Assembly (NCBI RefSeq): GCF_026213295.1
Contig: NC_079414.1
Span: 2,789,118-2,853,117, forward strand
DNA from: Gadus chalcogrammus
Taxonomy: Eukaryota; Chordata; Actinopteri; Gadiformes; Gadidae
DNA length: 64,000 bases
Direction: 5' to 3'
Positions 55,169 through 64,000 of this stretch are shown here, piece by piece. The position numbers and the translations under genes are program-made. The notes below the pieces were generated by a model. The model had not been told where the DNA came from and made no database searches. It was given only the letters and a program-made list of their open reading frames with translations. The stretch's first letter is position 1; each line of letters opens with the position of its first letter.

Positions 55169-57156
55169 TTAGCAGAAAGCTAAAGCAAACATAAAAGTCT
55201 TCAATCTTGTTTTGAAGGTGCTCAGAGTTGGGGCAAGTCTTAAATCCTCAGGGAGTTTATTCCAGCTATTTGTTGCATAGTAACTAAATCCTGCTTTCCC
55301 ATGTTTCGTGTTTACTCTGGGGATAATTAACAGATTGGTCTCAGAAGATCTTAGTGTTCTAGAAGGCTTATGTAGTGGAAGCATATCAGTTCAATATTTT
55401 GGGCCTAAACCATGTAGGGATTTATAGGTTAGCAACATGATTTTAAAATAAATTCTCTGACCTACAGGAAGCCAATGTAACGATTTAAGAATTGGTGTAA
55501 TATGTTCAAATTTTTTGGTCTTTGTTAAAACTCTAGCAGCAGCATTCTGTACAAGCTGAAGCTTCCTTAGAGTTTGTTTTGGGAGACCTGTAAGGAGACC
55601 ATTGCAGTAATCAAGCTTACTAGTGATAAAGGCATGTACAAGTTTTTGTAAGTCTTCTGTGGACATGAGCCCTCTAAGTCTTGCTACATTTTTAAGGTGA
55701 TAATATGCAGATTTTGTAACTGATTTGATGTGACTTTCGAAATGTAAATCAGAATCCATGATAACCCCTAGGTTTCTGGCTTTGATTGAGGTTTTCAGGG
55801 ACAGAGAGTGAAGGTGTTGGGTTACTTAAAGCCTTTCCGTTTTAGCACCAAATACAGGTGCTAAAACGCTGCAAACTCATTGCATTTCTGCGTGGAATGG
55901 AGATCAGGTGGAATTTGTGTTGGGGGGTTGGTCAGTCTGTCAACAGTTGCAAATAGGGTTTTTGCATTATTATTATTGGATTTAATGATATTGGAGAAAA
56001 ATGTTTCTCTAGCACTTTTTAAGTCTGAATTGTAGGCACGGAGGCTCTCTTTGTAGATATCATGGTGAATATGAAGTTTGTTTTTACGCCAGATGCGTTC
56101 AACCTTCCTGCATTCTTTTTTCTGTGCTGTTACAGAATCAGCTTTTCTCCAGGGTGCCTTTTGCTTTCCAGAAATCGTTTTAACCTTATAAGGTGCAATG
56201 ACATCCATGATTTTCAAAATTTTCAAATTAAAGTTTTCTACAAGATCATCAGCAGAACATGGGTTGAGAGGTGGTAGTAAGGAGATGGCCTTTCTAAAAA
56301 GTACATACGATTCTTCATTGATAGACCGTTTTTTGACAGTATTTGATTTTGTCTGTATGTCGGGAATAAAAGATATATTAAAGAAAACACAAAAGTGGTC
56401 AGACAAGGAAGGATCAGTCACAGAGAGATCAGAAACATTGAGGCCCTTTGTGATAACCAGGTCTACAGTGTGGCCCTTACAATGAGTAGTCTCTTTCACA
56501 TGTTGGGACAGTTCAAATGTGTCCAAAATGGTAAAAAGTTTTTTTGCACACTTGTCATTCAAATCATCAGTATGAAAATTGAAGTCACCAGTTATAACTA
56601 GACAGTCAAAGTCTGTGGAGATGCTAGACAATAATTCTGTGAATTCATCGAAAAAATTTGCAGAGTATGTGGCTGGCCTGTAAATAATTAATAGGAGAAC
56701 TCTGGGGGAGCATTTCAATACAGCACAAAGGTATTCGAATGATGGAAAATCACCAAATAACATCTGTTTCCCCTGAAAATCATTTTTAAATATAACAGCA
56801 ACCCCTCCACCTCTTTTTCCAGAGCTACATGCATCAAAAAAGTTATAGTTGGGAGGAGCTGTCTCTATCAGAACGGTTGCACTGTTATTTTGTTCCAGCC
56901 ATGTTTCAGTTAAAAACATAAAATCCAGTTTAGAGGTGGTAATAAAATCATTAACTAAAAATGATTTGTTATTAAGAGACCTAACATTAAGTAGACCCAT
57001 CCTGATGGTGTTGTTGATAGGCTTTAAGGTTGTTTTTGGTTTGGAGGAAATATGTATGAGATTTGTGAGGTTAGCAGTGTGTCTAAGTTTCCCTTTGTTT
57101 ACTCTCTTAGTGGTTACAGCAGGAATGCAAAAGTTGCCATGTTTTGACATAGGCAA
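55169..57156 (-). pseudogene. LINE ORF2, endonuclease kept, RT core deleted
   Basis: 55861-57156 is an APE-type endonuclease: LLNVRSLNNK, LTETWL, GDFNFH and SDHFCVFF motifs are kept. After a short post-endonuclease region it ends near CNEFAAF. The next coding sequence is the C-terminal part (55391-55759: SKLDYCNGLLTGLP, LHWLPV; 55169-55384: YYATNSWNKLP). No FADD-type RT motif lies between them, so about 1.3 kb or more is missing. The junction carries a palindrome. Confidence 0.85.
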
Positions 57157-57222
57157 CCTTGGGTTCAGCAGATTATGCGAAACGTCCTTTATACTTTGTC
57201 TACGGCTGAACCCTTTTTTGTC

Positions 57223-59025
57223 TCAGTAATACTCAGGACTACTATCAGTACAGGGGGCGGGGGGCTGGGGCGCCCTCCGCTTTGGTGTTATCAGCCTGTG
57301 GGAATGACCTGGCGATGCTATCATTGACACAGATGCAAGTTTGATGCCTACATATTCCTGTTTCTTAAATTCAGCTGGAAAATCGCAAAGGGAGGAGACA
57401 GTGGAGCTGGAGTTGTTGTGGCTATGGGAGAGATGAGGAGGGGGGTGGCCGTTCCTCGCCAAGCCAGCATCAGCGATGGGGGAGGGCACGGTGTCCATGG
57501 TGTCGGGCAGGCTGTTGTCTCTCTTCAAGGTCTTTGGTCTATAATGCAGAGGAGGGGGGTGGCCGTTCCTCGTCAAGCCAGCATCAGCGATTGGGGAAGG
57601 CACAGTGTTGATGGCTTCGGGCGGGCTGTTGTCTCTCTTCAAGGTCTGTGGGCTGTCTGCTATCTGTGTGTCAGATAGTGGCAGAGTAGATGTGTGGGGG
57701 AGGCTGTAGTCTCGCTTCTTCTCAACCTGTGCTCTGATTGTGGCCTGTGCGTCAGACCATGGCAAGGTTGTGGCCTGTGCGTAAAGCGAGAAGAGAAGAT
57801 TGTTCCTCAACAGTTTTGAGCCTAACCTGTTTGGGTGTAGGCCATCTGCTCTGAAAAGATATTTGCGCCCCCAGAATAAGTTGAAATTGTCAATAAAGCC
57901 CCTTCCTCTTTCATTGCAGACTCTGGAAAGCCATGTATTCAGTGCAAGTAGACGACTGAATCTGTTTATTCCCCTGTCAACTGCTGGTATGGGTCCACTG
58001 ATGAATGAGTTGATGTGTATTTTGTCCAGTGTATCCAATAGATCAGTGTAATCCCTCTTCAGAAGTTCTGACTGTTCTCTTTGAATATCATTAAATCCTG
58101 CATGCACAATAATCTGTGAGATTTTGGGGTTTTCCAATATGATTTTGGCTAGTTTATGGTTGATATCACTAACCATTCCATATGGCAAGTTGCATGTTTT
58201 GATCTTCTTACCGGTTATATCCTTGATGGTTGAGTCTCCTATAATCAGAGTGTCTGGTTCATCCGCTTCCTCTGAGATGGGCCCTTGTTGGACGGTGGCA
58301 GACACATGCGCAGCCCGCCTCCGTGGCGACTGGTTGTTCCATGTCTGTCCGTACCGTCTGTCCGGACACATTTCAGGGACCAGGGGTGCACAGGTGGCCG
58401 AGGCATGCGCAGCTCGCCTCCATGGCGACTGGTTCATGTTCCATCTCTGTCCGCACTGTCCGTCCGGACGCATCTCGGGGCTCAGGGGTGCATGGGTGGC
58501 AGGCTCGTTCGTGGACTCTTGAAGTGGCAGGAACCGGTTCTTCAGTGGCAGGGTTAATTTCAGTGACGGGCTAATCCGGCTGATAACTTTAGCTTTGGGT
58601 AGTTTAGCATTTGGCGTTGAGTGATCTTGTTGATTCACTTTGGTATGTTGTTTTGGCTTAGCGCCGACTCTGTGCCAGTGAAACGCAGCTGGAACTGTCT
58701 CTCTCTTGTCCAGCTTCGGGAAGGATACAGTGTAGCTTTGATCATCTTGCTGTATCTGAGTGAGCTCAGCAAACTCACCCATCGGCACTGTATCCTGTAG
58801 GGGTCCTTTGCATTTTTCTAATGCTGCTAGTCTCGTTTCAATTAAAGCCACCCTCTGTTGCATTTTGGTGCAGTCTGTGCATTTCCCAGTCTCCGTGCCT
58901 GAGATATCCGAGTACAGAGGCATGTTGGCGATAGGAAAGTCCAAGGCTTTTTCTGCGGTCTGATCCGGGAGTAAAAAGGGCCAAAATGTATTGTTGAATC
59001 GAGTGATGGAGGACGACGAAAACAA
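57223..59025 (-). CDS. LINE ORF1 with SGNH/GDSL esterase-like domain
   Basis: A 600-residue open frame without a stop. An N-terminal CxxC and coiled coil (CTDCTKMQQRVALIETRLAA, about 50-75) are followed by two tandem Pro/Arg-rich repeats (about 175-245). An SGNH hydrolase-like domain (about 260-410) has the GDS motif in LIIGDSTIK, the GFND block and the DGLHPN block with candidate Asp-His. A second tandem repeat (SPIADAGL.RNGHPPP, twice) lies near 500-560. Such domains occur in ORF1 of CR1/L2-type LINEs. ATG at 59025 is the first Met of the open frame. Confidence 0.8.
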   Translation of the reverse strand: MFSSSSITRFNNTFWPFLLPDQTAEKALDFPIANMPLYSDISGTETGKCTDCTKMQQRVALIETRLAALEKCKGPLQDTVPMGEFAELTQIQQDDQSYTVSFPKLDKRETVPAAFHWHRVGAKPKQHTKVNQQDHSTPNAKLPKAKVISRISPSLKLTLPLKNRFLPLQESTNEPATHAPLSPEMRPDGQCGQRWNMNQSPWRRAAHASATCAPLVPEMCPDRRYGQTWNNQSPRRRAAHVSATVQQGPISEEADEPDTLIIGDSTIKDITGKKIKTCNLPYGMVSDINHKLAKIILENPKISQIIVHAGFNDIQREQSELLKRDYTDLLDTLDKIHINSFISGPIPAVDRGINRFSRLLALNTWLSRVCNERGRGFIDNFNLFWGRKYLFRADGLHPNRLGSKLLRNNLLFSLYAQATTLPWSDAQATIRAQVEKKRDYSLPHTSTLPLSDTQIADSPQTLKRDNSPPEAINTVPSPIADAGLTRNGHPPPLHYRPKTLKRDNSLPDTMDTVPSPIADAGLARNGHPPPHLSHSHNNSSSTVSSLCDFPAEFKKQEYVGIKLASVSMIASPGHSHRLITPKRRAPQPPAPCTDSSPEYY

Positions 59026-59837
59026 ACTATATACTGTTAGGTATTATGATCATGAAATAAAATAAGATAAAGTAGATCTGAACGATGAATTAAGTAGTTT
59101 TTTCCAATGCCTAGCGAAGCTTCGGGAAACATGACCTCTCTCTGCTGCTGCTGCTTGTTAAAAAGGCAGCTTGGATGTTTTTTATCTTCTGCAGTTTAGA
59201 CTTCTACTATAACCTATTTTGGAAAGCAAAACACCAAGCTCATTGATTTAACGAGGCAGGGTCATTTGAAACAATTGATTAAATAAATATTTGTGAGATG
59301 TCATTACTTCTCCTGAGTTTGCTTCCTATTTATGTCGAGTATACACCCCTGCTGTCCACAAGCATCCCTCCCCCCTCCCCATATGGATTTGGAGAATTGT
59401 TGCCACGTCCCAGTGGTGGAGGTATCATATCTATGAAAGAGGGCATTAAATTATACTATAATGATCAATTAGGAGGCCGAAGCCCTAAAGGAAGTGATGC
59501 AATAGGTGACTGAGGGTCAACATTTGAGAACCCCTTTTATCAAAGGGGGTCTCAAAGGACTCATACGCTTCAACCTGTGGCTCCAGCCCTACAGGAAATG
59601 ATTCAGCAAGTGCTCCATCTCGTTGCACCTGCACCCAACGGCTCGCTTGCAAGATTTTGGCCTGAAGTTCTTCCCAGACCTACACCCTAGCCATCCAACA
59701 TGCATATCTGAGAATCAGGCCTCTCTTTAATAATGACAAAAAGTTATGAGAGAAATACACGTGAACTTTTGTTATCTCATAAGCGGCGTGGTGCCGGCTC
59801 CTTTTGACCTTTTGACCCCAGACTTCTGGGGGAATAG

Positions 59838-60466
59838 CTGAATCAATTCATTAGTCAATCATAAGTATGTAAATATCTTCCTGGTGGCGTAAGAGGGCGA
59901 ACAAAGGTTGAAGGTGTCCTTCAACATCTACGCTTCCAGGCGATTGCAACGGTGCCACACATGAGCATATTCGAACATGTTTAATGGTAGTAATTAGCTG
60001 TCGAAATTGGAGGACTTAATCAATAATGAGCAGCTATTGATTTGCTTCCCGATAGAAATTTGTGACAAATTACATGTTATTTAGCATCTACACGTTGAGC
60101 TGAGTCCAATGACACCAAGCATGCGAGTGGTAACATGTATTTTACATGGTACACCTAGGTCTAGGACATGATCTCGGTGTAGCAAGAGGGCGAGCTTGAT
60201 CTCATTGGACTCATTGGCTTAACGTGTAGATGCTAAATAACATGTAATTTGTCAGAAATCTCCATCGGGAAGCAAATCTATAGCTGGTCATTATTGATAA
60301 AGGCCTCCAAAATCGACAGCTAATTACTACCCCGAAACATATTCAAATATGATCATGTGTGGCACTGTTGCAATCGCCTCGAAACGTAGATGTCAAAGCA
60401 CACCTTGTTTGCCCCGTTACGCCACCGGGAAGATATTTTCATACTTCTAATGGATTGATTCATATT
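59838..60466. repeat. Fold-back MITE inside the large inverted-repeat element
   Basis: TGAATCAATTCATTAG...GTAGATG and the stretch to about 60110 pair with 60210-60466 in inverted order (CCTGGTGGCGTAAG against the CGTTACGCCACCGGG mirror; ACATGTTATTTAGCATCTACACG against CGTGTAGATGCTAAATAACATGT). Non-coding. Confidence 0.75.
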
Positions 60467-60565
60467 TTAAGGTTCTCGGAGTGAGACTTTAAGCGGCTGC
60501 AGCCGCCCAGAAGTGCTGAGACGAAAGATGATATCAAGACATTTATAGAATATTCCCATTCACAT

Positions 60566-60640
60566 TATGATTCTTCGTCATAACATCCGACCAAACATCC
60601 ATCACATTCACCAAGCGAAGATTATGAAAGTCCAGGACCC
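60566..60640 (-). repeat. Dispersed repeat B fragment
   Basis: CTTCGTCATAACATCCGACCAAACATCCATCACATTCACCAAGCG closely matches 4868-4920 of the larger copy. Confidence 0.6.
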
Positions 60641-61285
60641 CCTTCCTGCCCTCGGGGTCCGACCGGGCCAAGTTTCGGTGCGGGGGTCCCAGTTAGGCCC
60701 TATAATAAGGTATTCGAATTTCAGGGCGGTACACAGCAAAAACCACAGTGTACATTGTACTCTATGGGTGTACATTTAACACTCACTTCGGGGTATATAT
60801 AGGTCCAAGAGTTCAGTGTTCACTGAACACTGTTAGAAGAGCAAAATATGTACTCCAAATTTAGAGTTACATTTGAACACTTTGAGAGTGCAAATGTACT
60901 CTATTAGTGGTACTTTTGGGCACTCATTCAGTGCTTCCTTACACCTGCAGTGTAAACCTAGAACCCCAGAGAGAGAAAATATGTACTCCAAGTCAGTGCT
61001 TTGTAGCACTTCGCAGAGCTGATTATTTAATACTTCTAGAGTGAGAATGTACTCTGACTGGTGTACAACCAACACCTTTGAGGTGAATTATCAACACTTC
61101 ATGAATGAATAGTCTACACATTAGATTCTTGCTGCTGTTGTTGTTACAGTGCATACATATATAATATAGTTAACATTATAGTTAAACTTTAATTATTTTA
61201 CATCAAGAACCATATTTAGTTTTACATTTATATGATGTAACAAACAACTTGAAAATAAATAAATAAATGTGTCCCTGTCAACCAA

Positions 61286-61739
61286 TTAAAGGGGAATTCC
61301 GGTGTAAAACGGATTTCGGATATGTTTGTATGATAATGAGTTGAAACGTTCGTTTTGGAGCACAAAAAAACGCATATAGAAGCTTTCTTCAGTTGGCTGT
61401 TTTTAGCCGATTCTATCAAAACGCTATAAACTTGGAACAATGGGGCAGTGGTTATGGTAAAAACTAAATCGCTATTTTAAACCATTTAAAAGGCTAGAAG
61501 TAGCCCGACACTTCTTTGGTAGTTCAATAAGGGCATTAACATATAAAACGAGGCATTGAGAACTTTGTAAGTGTACAGATTGTTTATTAAAAAGTACATT
61601 TTATACACACAATACCATCAGTAGATCACCCGTCGACGCCATTTTGTTTTCAAGACTCGATAAGTAGATTGGCAAACACAGAGATTGTGACATCCATCAG
61701 CAACACACAAGCTCTGGCGGCATGCCATGGGACCTTTAA
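61286..61739. mobile_element. TTAA-flanked sequence, probable MITE
   Basis: TTAAAGGGGAATTCCGG at the left and CATGGGACCTTTAA at the right share only TTAAAGG as inverted ends, so the two sides may belong to related but recombined elements. Confidence 0.4.
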
Positions 61740-62039
61740 AAAGAAAATAAAAATTATCAGGATACAATTACCCTGTGAAACTTCACTACACGATCCACAG
61801 CTTCCCGGATACTGATTTTGACAGCTCCCTTCTTTCCACTTGGAGGTGGTGGCAGGAGGTAGACCAGCAGGAGAAGTGAGGCCATGTCACTATCCCAACC
61901 TGAAAAGGGAGAGCACATACTTTGAGCATGAAAAAAATACACCTGATGAAAGCACATGACACAACATAAAAGGTTCAAAAAGTTCTTGTCAATAAATAGT
62001 CGGCATCTAAAAAGGTGGCCAAATACAAACAGGTTATTA

Positions 62040-62150
62040 TCATAGGACCCTTTTTAAAAAAAAAACATAGGACCATACATAGGACACATAGGACCATAGG
62101 ACCCGGGGAACATAGGACCCGGGGAACATAGGACCCGGGGAACATAGACA
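62040..62150. repeat. Minisatellite, CATAGGACCCGGGGAA units
   Basis: Three perfect 17-18 base units and several shorter CATAGGACC variants in tandem. Confidence 0.8.
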
Positions 62151-63548
62151 CGCTCCCACTAAATTAAAGCCACGTGCCTCGTTAGCATTAGCTAAAAATG
62201 GTAACGAGGCGTTAGCTAAATTGAAGACATGTGCCTCATTAGCATTGGCCATTAAGTTTGAGCATTTAAAATCGTTAGCATTTATAAGTTGGTTATCAGA
62301 TCTAAAAGACGAAGAAATGCTGAATATTCTGCATTCAGGGTTTCTGCAGGTTTGAACAAGTTAAATTTAAGCCTCTAATACCTTCTTAAGACCCATTATG
62401 AATACAATTTCTGACCTATATGAAGGACATACGCACAACTAACTATGAAACATAGAAGCCCTGTGCATTATTCACTTGGTACTTTTCTTACCTGTTTACA
62501 TTCCCGTGAAGTTCAAAAATGTCTTCGCTCACTCGGAGCAATCCCTTGGCGATATTGATTCGATCCTCTCTAGTCAACCGTCTCTGCCGAAACAGTTTGC
62601 CGCGTAGTGTGGAAGAGGACAAACGGTCACATGTCTCTAGATTCAACCAATGAGAAGGCGCAGCGAGCCAATGACGAATCGAAACCTAAACCGACGTGCC
62701 GTCGGGATAGTTGGACACTCAACCGTTGTACACTCAGGGAGTCCATCATCCTAAAATAAACACTTAAATTACTCTACACCAGCATTATACTTAGAGACAA
62801 CACCCAAGAGTGTTTCTCGTACACCCCAAAAAATGTACTTAGTGCCTATTCAACACCAAAGTGTATAAAATCTACTCTGGTCATGAATACTCTGGGATTT
62901 TAACACTTTGCGATTTGCTGTGTAGGACCTTCCTATCTCTAAAACTGTTTTTCCACCACATTCTGAACCATTAGGTCTTGCAGGCAACACTTCTGAGGGG
63001 CTTTGTCCAAATGACAGTCCATTTGGGAAAACTTTTTTTCTCTAAGGGCTAGAACTCCAAATCTCGGATATGTCGTTCTCGGGGCCCCAGGAAATGTGTG
63101 TAAACATTTAAGTATCCCTGGCTATCTCGAAAAGGCCGGAAAAGGGGCGTGACCTCCAACAGTACAGTAAATGTAGATAAGACAGAGGTTAGTTTCTAGT
63201 CCCCATTTTTTGTGGGATGGAGGTGTACATTTGTGGCTTAAGGTGTGTAGACACAGCTGGCCTGTGGCCACGTTTTTTAAGTCTGGGGTCAAAAGGTAAA
63301 AAGGAGCCGGCACCCCGCCGCTTATGAGATAACAAAAAGTTCATGTGTATTTCTCTCATAACTTTTTGTCCTTATTAAAGAGAGGCCTGATTCTCAGAGA
63401 TGCATGTTGGATGGCTAGGGTGTAGGTCTGGGAAGAACTTCAGGCCAAAATCTTGCAAGCGAGCCGCTGGGTGCAGGTGCAACGAGATGGAGCACTTGCT
63501 GAGTCATTTCCTGTAGGGCTGGAGCCACAAGTTGAAGCGTATGCGTCC

Positions 63549-63582
63549 TTTGAGACCCCCTTTGATAAAAGGGGGTCTCAAA
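63549..63582. repeat. Perfect 15-bp-arm hairpin
   Basis: TTTGAGACCCCCTTT, loop GATA, then the exact complement. The left-arm counterpart near 59532-59565 is decayed. Confidence 0.85.
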
Positions 63583-64000
63583 TGTTGACCCTCAGTCACC
63601 TATTGCATCACTTCCTTTAGGGCTTCGGCCTCCTAATTGATCATTATAGTACAATTGAATGCCCTCTTTCATATATATGATACCTCCACCACTGGGACGT
63701 GGCAACAATTCTCCAAATCCATATGGGGAGGGGGGGGGATGCTTGTGGACAGTAGGGGTGTATACTCGACATAAATAGGAAGCAAACTCAGGAGAAGTAA
63801 TGACATCTCACAAATATTTATTTAATCAATTGTTTCAAATAACCCTGCCTCGTTAAATCAATGAGCTTGGTGTTTTGCTTTCCAAAATAGGTTATAGTAG
63901 AAGTCTAAACTGCAGAAAATAAAAACATCCAAGCTGCCTTTTAAGGATACCTTGGAATATCTGCCGATTCTCTAACCATCGGACCCTAGTTTACGACAAA

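Larger units (their letters stand above)
54735..59158 (-). mobile_element. CR1/L2-like LINE with RT deletion
   Basis: The minus strand carries ORF1 (57223-59025), ORF2 endonuclease (55861-57156) and the ORF2 C-terminal part (55169-55759), then a 3' tail of GCCTT repeats at 54735. A likely target duplication TTAAAAGGCA/TTAAAAAGGCA (54729-54738, 59159-59169) lies within the left arm of the large inverted-repeat element. The reverse transcriptase core is absent. Confidence 0.85.
60732..62922. mobile_element. TA-flanked element with CACAGCAAA ends
   Basis: CACAGCAAAAACCAC at the left and TTTGCTGTG at the right are inverted, with TA on both sides. Both subterminal regions are rich in AACACT and TGTACTCT motifs. 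No transposase found. It contains a TTAA-flanked element (61286-61739), a minus-strand short frame (61757-61978, LLLLVYLLPPPPSGKKG) of unknown origin, and a minisatellite (62040-62150). Confidence 0.65.
54671..63998. mobile_element. Large inverted-repeat element with about 730-bp arms
   Basis: The right arm (63256-63998) is the inverse of 54671-54738 joined to 59169-59828. The left arm was split by a LINE. Matching landmarks include GTAAACTAGGGTCCGATGG, CCAAGGTATCCTTAAAA, GGCAGCTTGGATG, CCACGTCCCAGTGGTGGAGG and AGCCGGCACC. The arms reach to within two bases of the window end and may continue. The centre (59829-63255) holds other nested elements but no gene, so it appears non-autonomous or a fold-back structure. 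Confidence 0.75.

Overview
The window reads as vertebrate nuclear DNA, most likely from a teleost fish. It has split genes with GT-AG introns, long microsatellites, and a dense load of nested DNA transposons, LINEs and one copia-type LTR retrotransposon. Only two host genes are convincing. One is exon 1 of commd1 on the minus strand (14307-14480). The other is a complete 30-exon non-classical cadherin gene on the plus strand (16084-42891). They are divergent, about 1.6 kb apart. No bacterial, plasmid or CRISPR features were seen.

Layout. 1-14300 lies inside or beyond intron 1 of commd1 and is almost wholly mobile DNA. It holds a degenerate ISL2EU-type transposon (144-3522), a TTAA-flanked element with nested insertions (3523-5366), and a MITE split by a second MITE made of palindromic GATATC repeats (5375-7240). 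A nearly complete ISL2EU transposon follows (7552-13502). It carries an intact THAP-DDE transposase gene and a convergent YqaJ-type nuclease gene, and a hAT element sits inside a nuclease exon. 14307-16083 holds commd1 exon 1, an unidentified short coding-like stretch and the cadherin 5' region.

16084-42891 encodes a predicted protein of 1646 residues. It has a signal peptide, about 13 extracellular cadherin repeats, a membrane-proximal domain, one transmembrane helix and a cytoplasmic tail ending in a PDZ-ligand-like sequence. All exon phases fit, with no internal stop. Intron 16 (24428-34111) has been invaded by a full-length copia element (26075-32013), which itself contains two MITEs. Introns 17 and 27 carry further MITEs.

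43121-64000 is gene-poor. It has an RTE-like LINE (44033-46237), a 148-bp satellite array with a 296-bp higher-order period (46238-47694, remnant at 49899-50060), several hairpin MITEs, and a very large inverted-repeat element (54671-63998). The left arm of that element was split by a CR1/L2-like LINE with an SGNH-type ORF1 and a deleted reverse transcriptase.

The most notable observations are the copia gag start codon lying inside the LTR with the tRNA-iMet anticodon-stem primer site inside the coding frame, the two-gene ISL2EU element, the palindromic GATATC-repeat MITE, the recurrent TTAA-flanked MITE families, and the about 9.3-kb inverted-repeat structure. Gene models are read by eye from splice consensus and reading phase. 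Family names come from recalled motifs, not from database searches.
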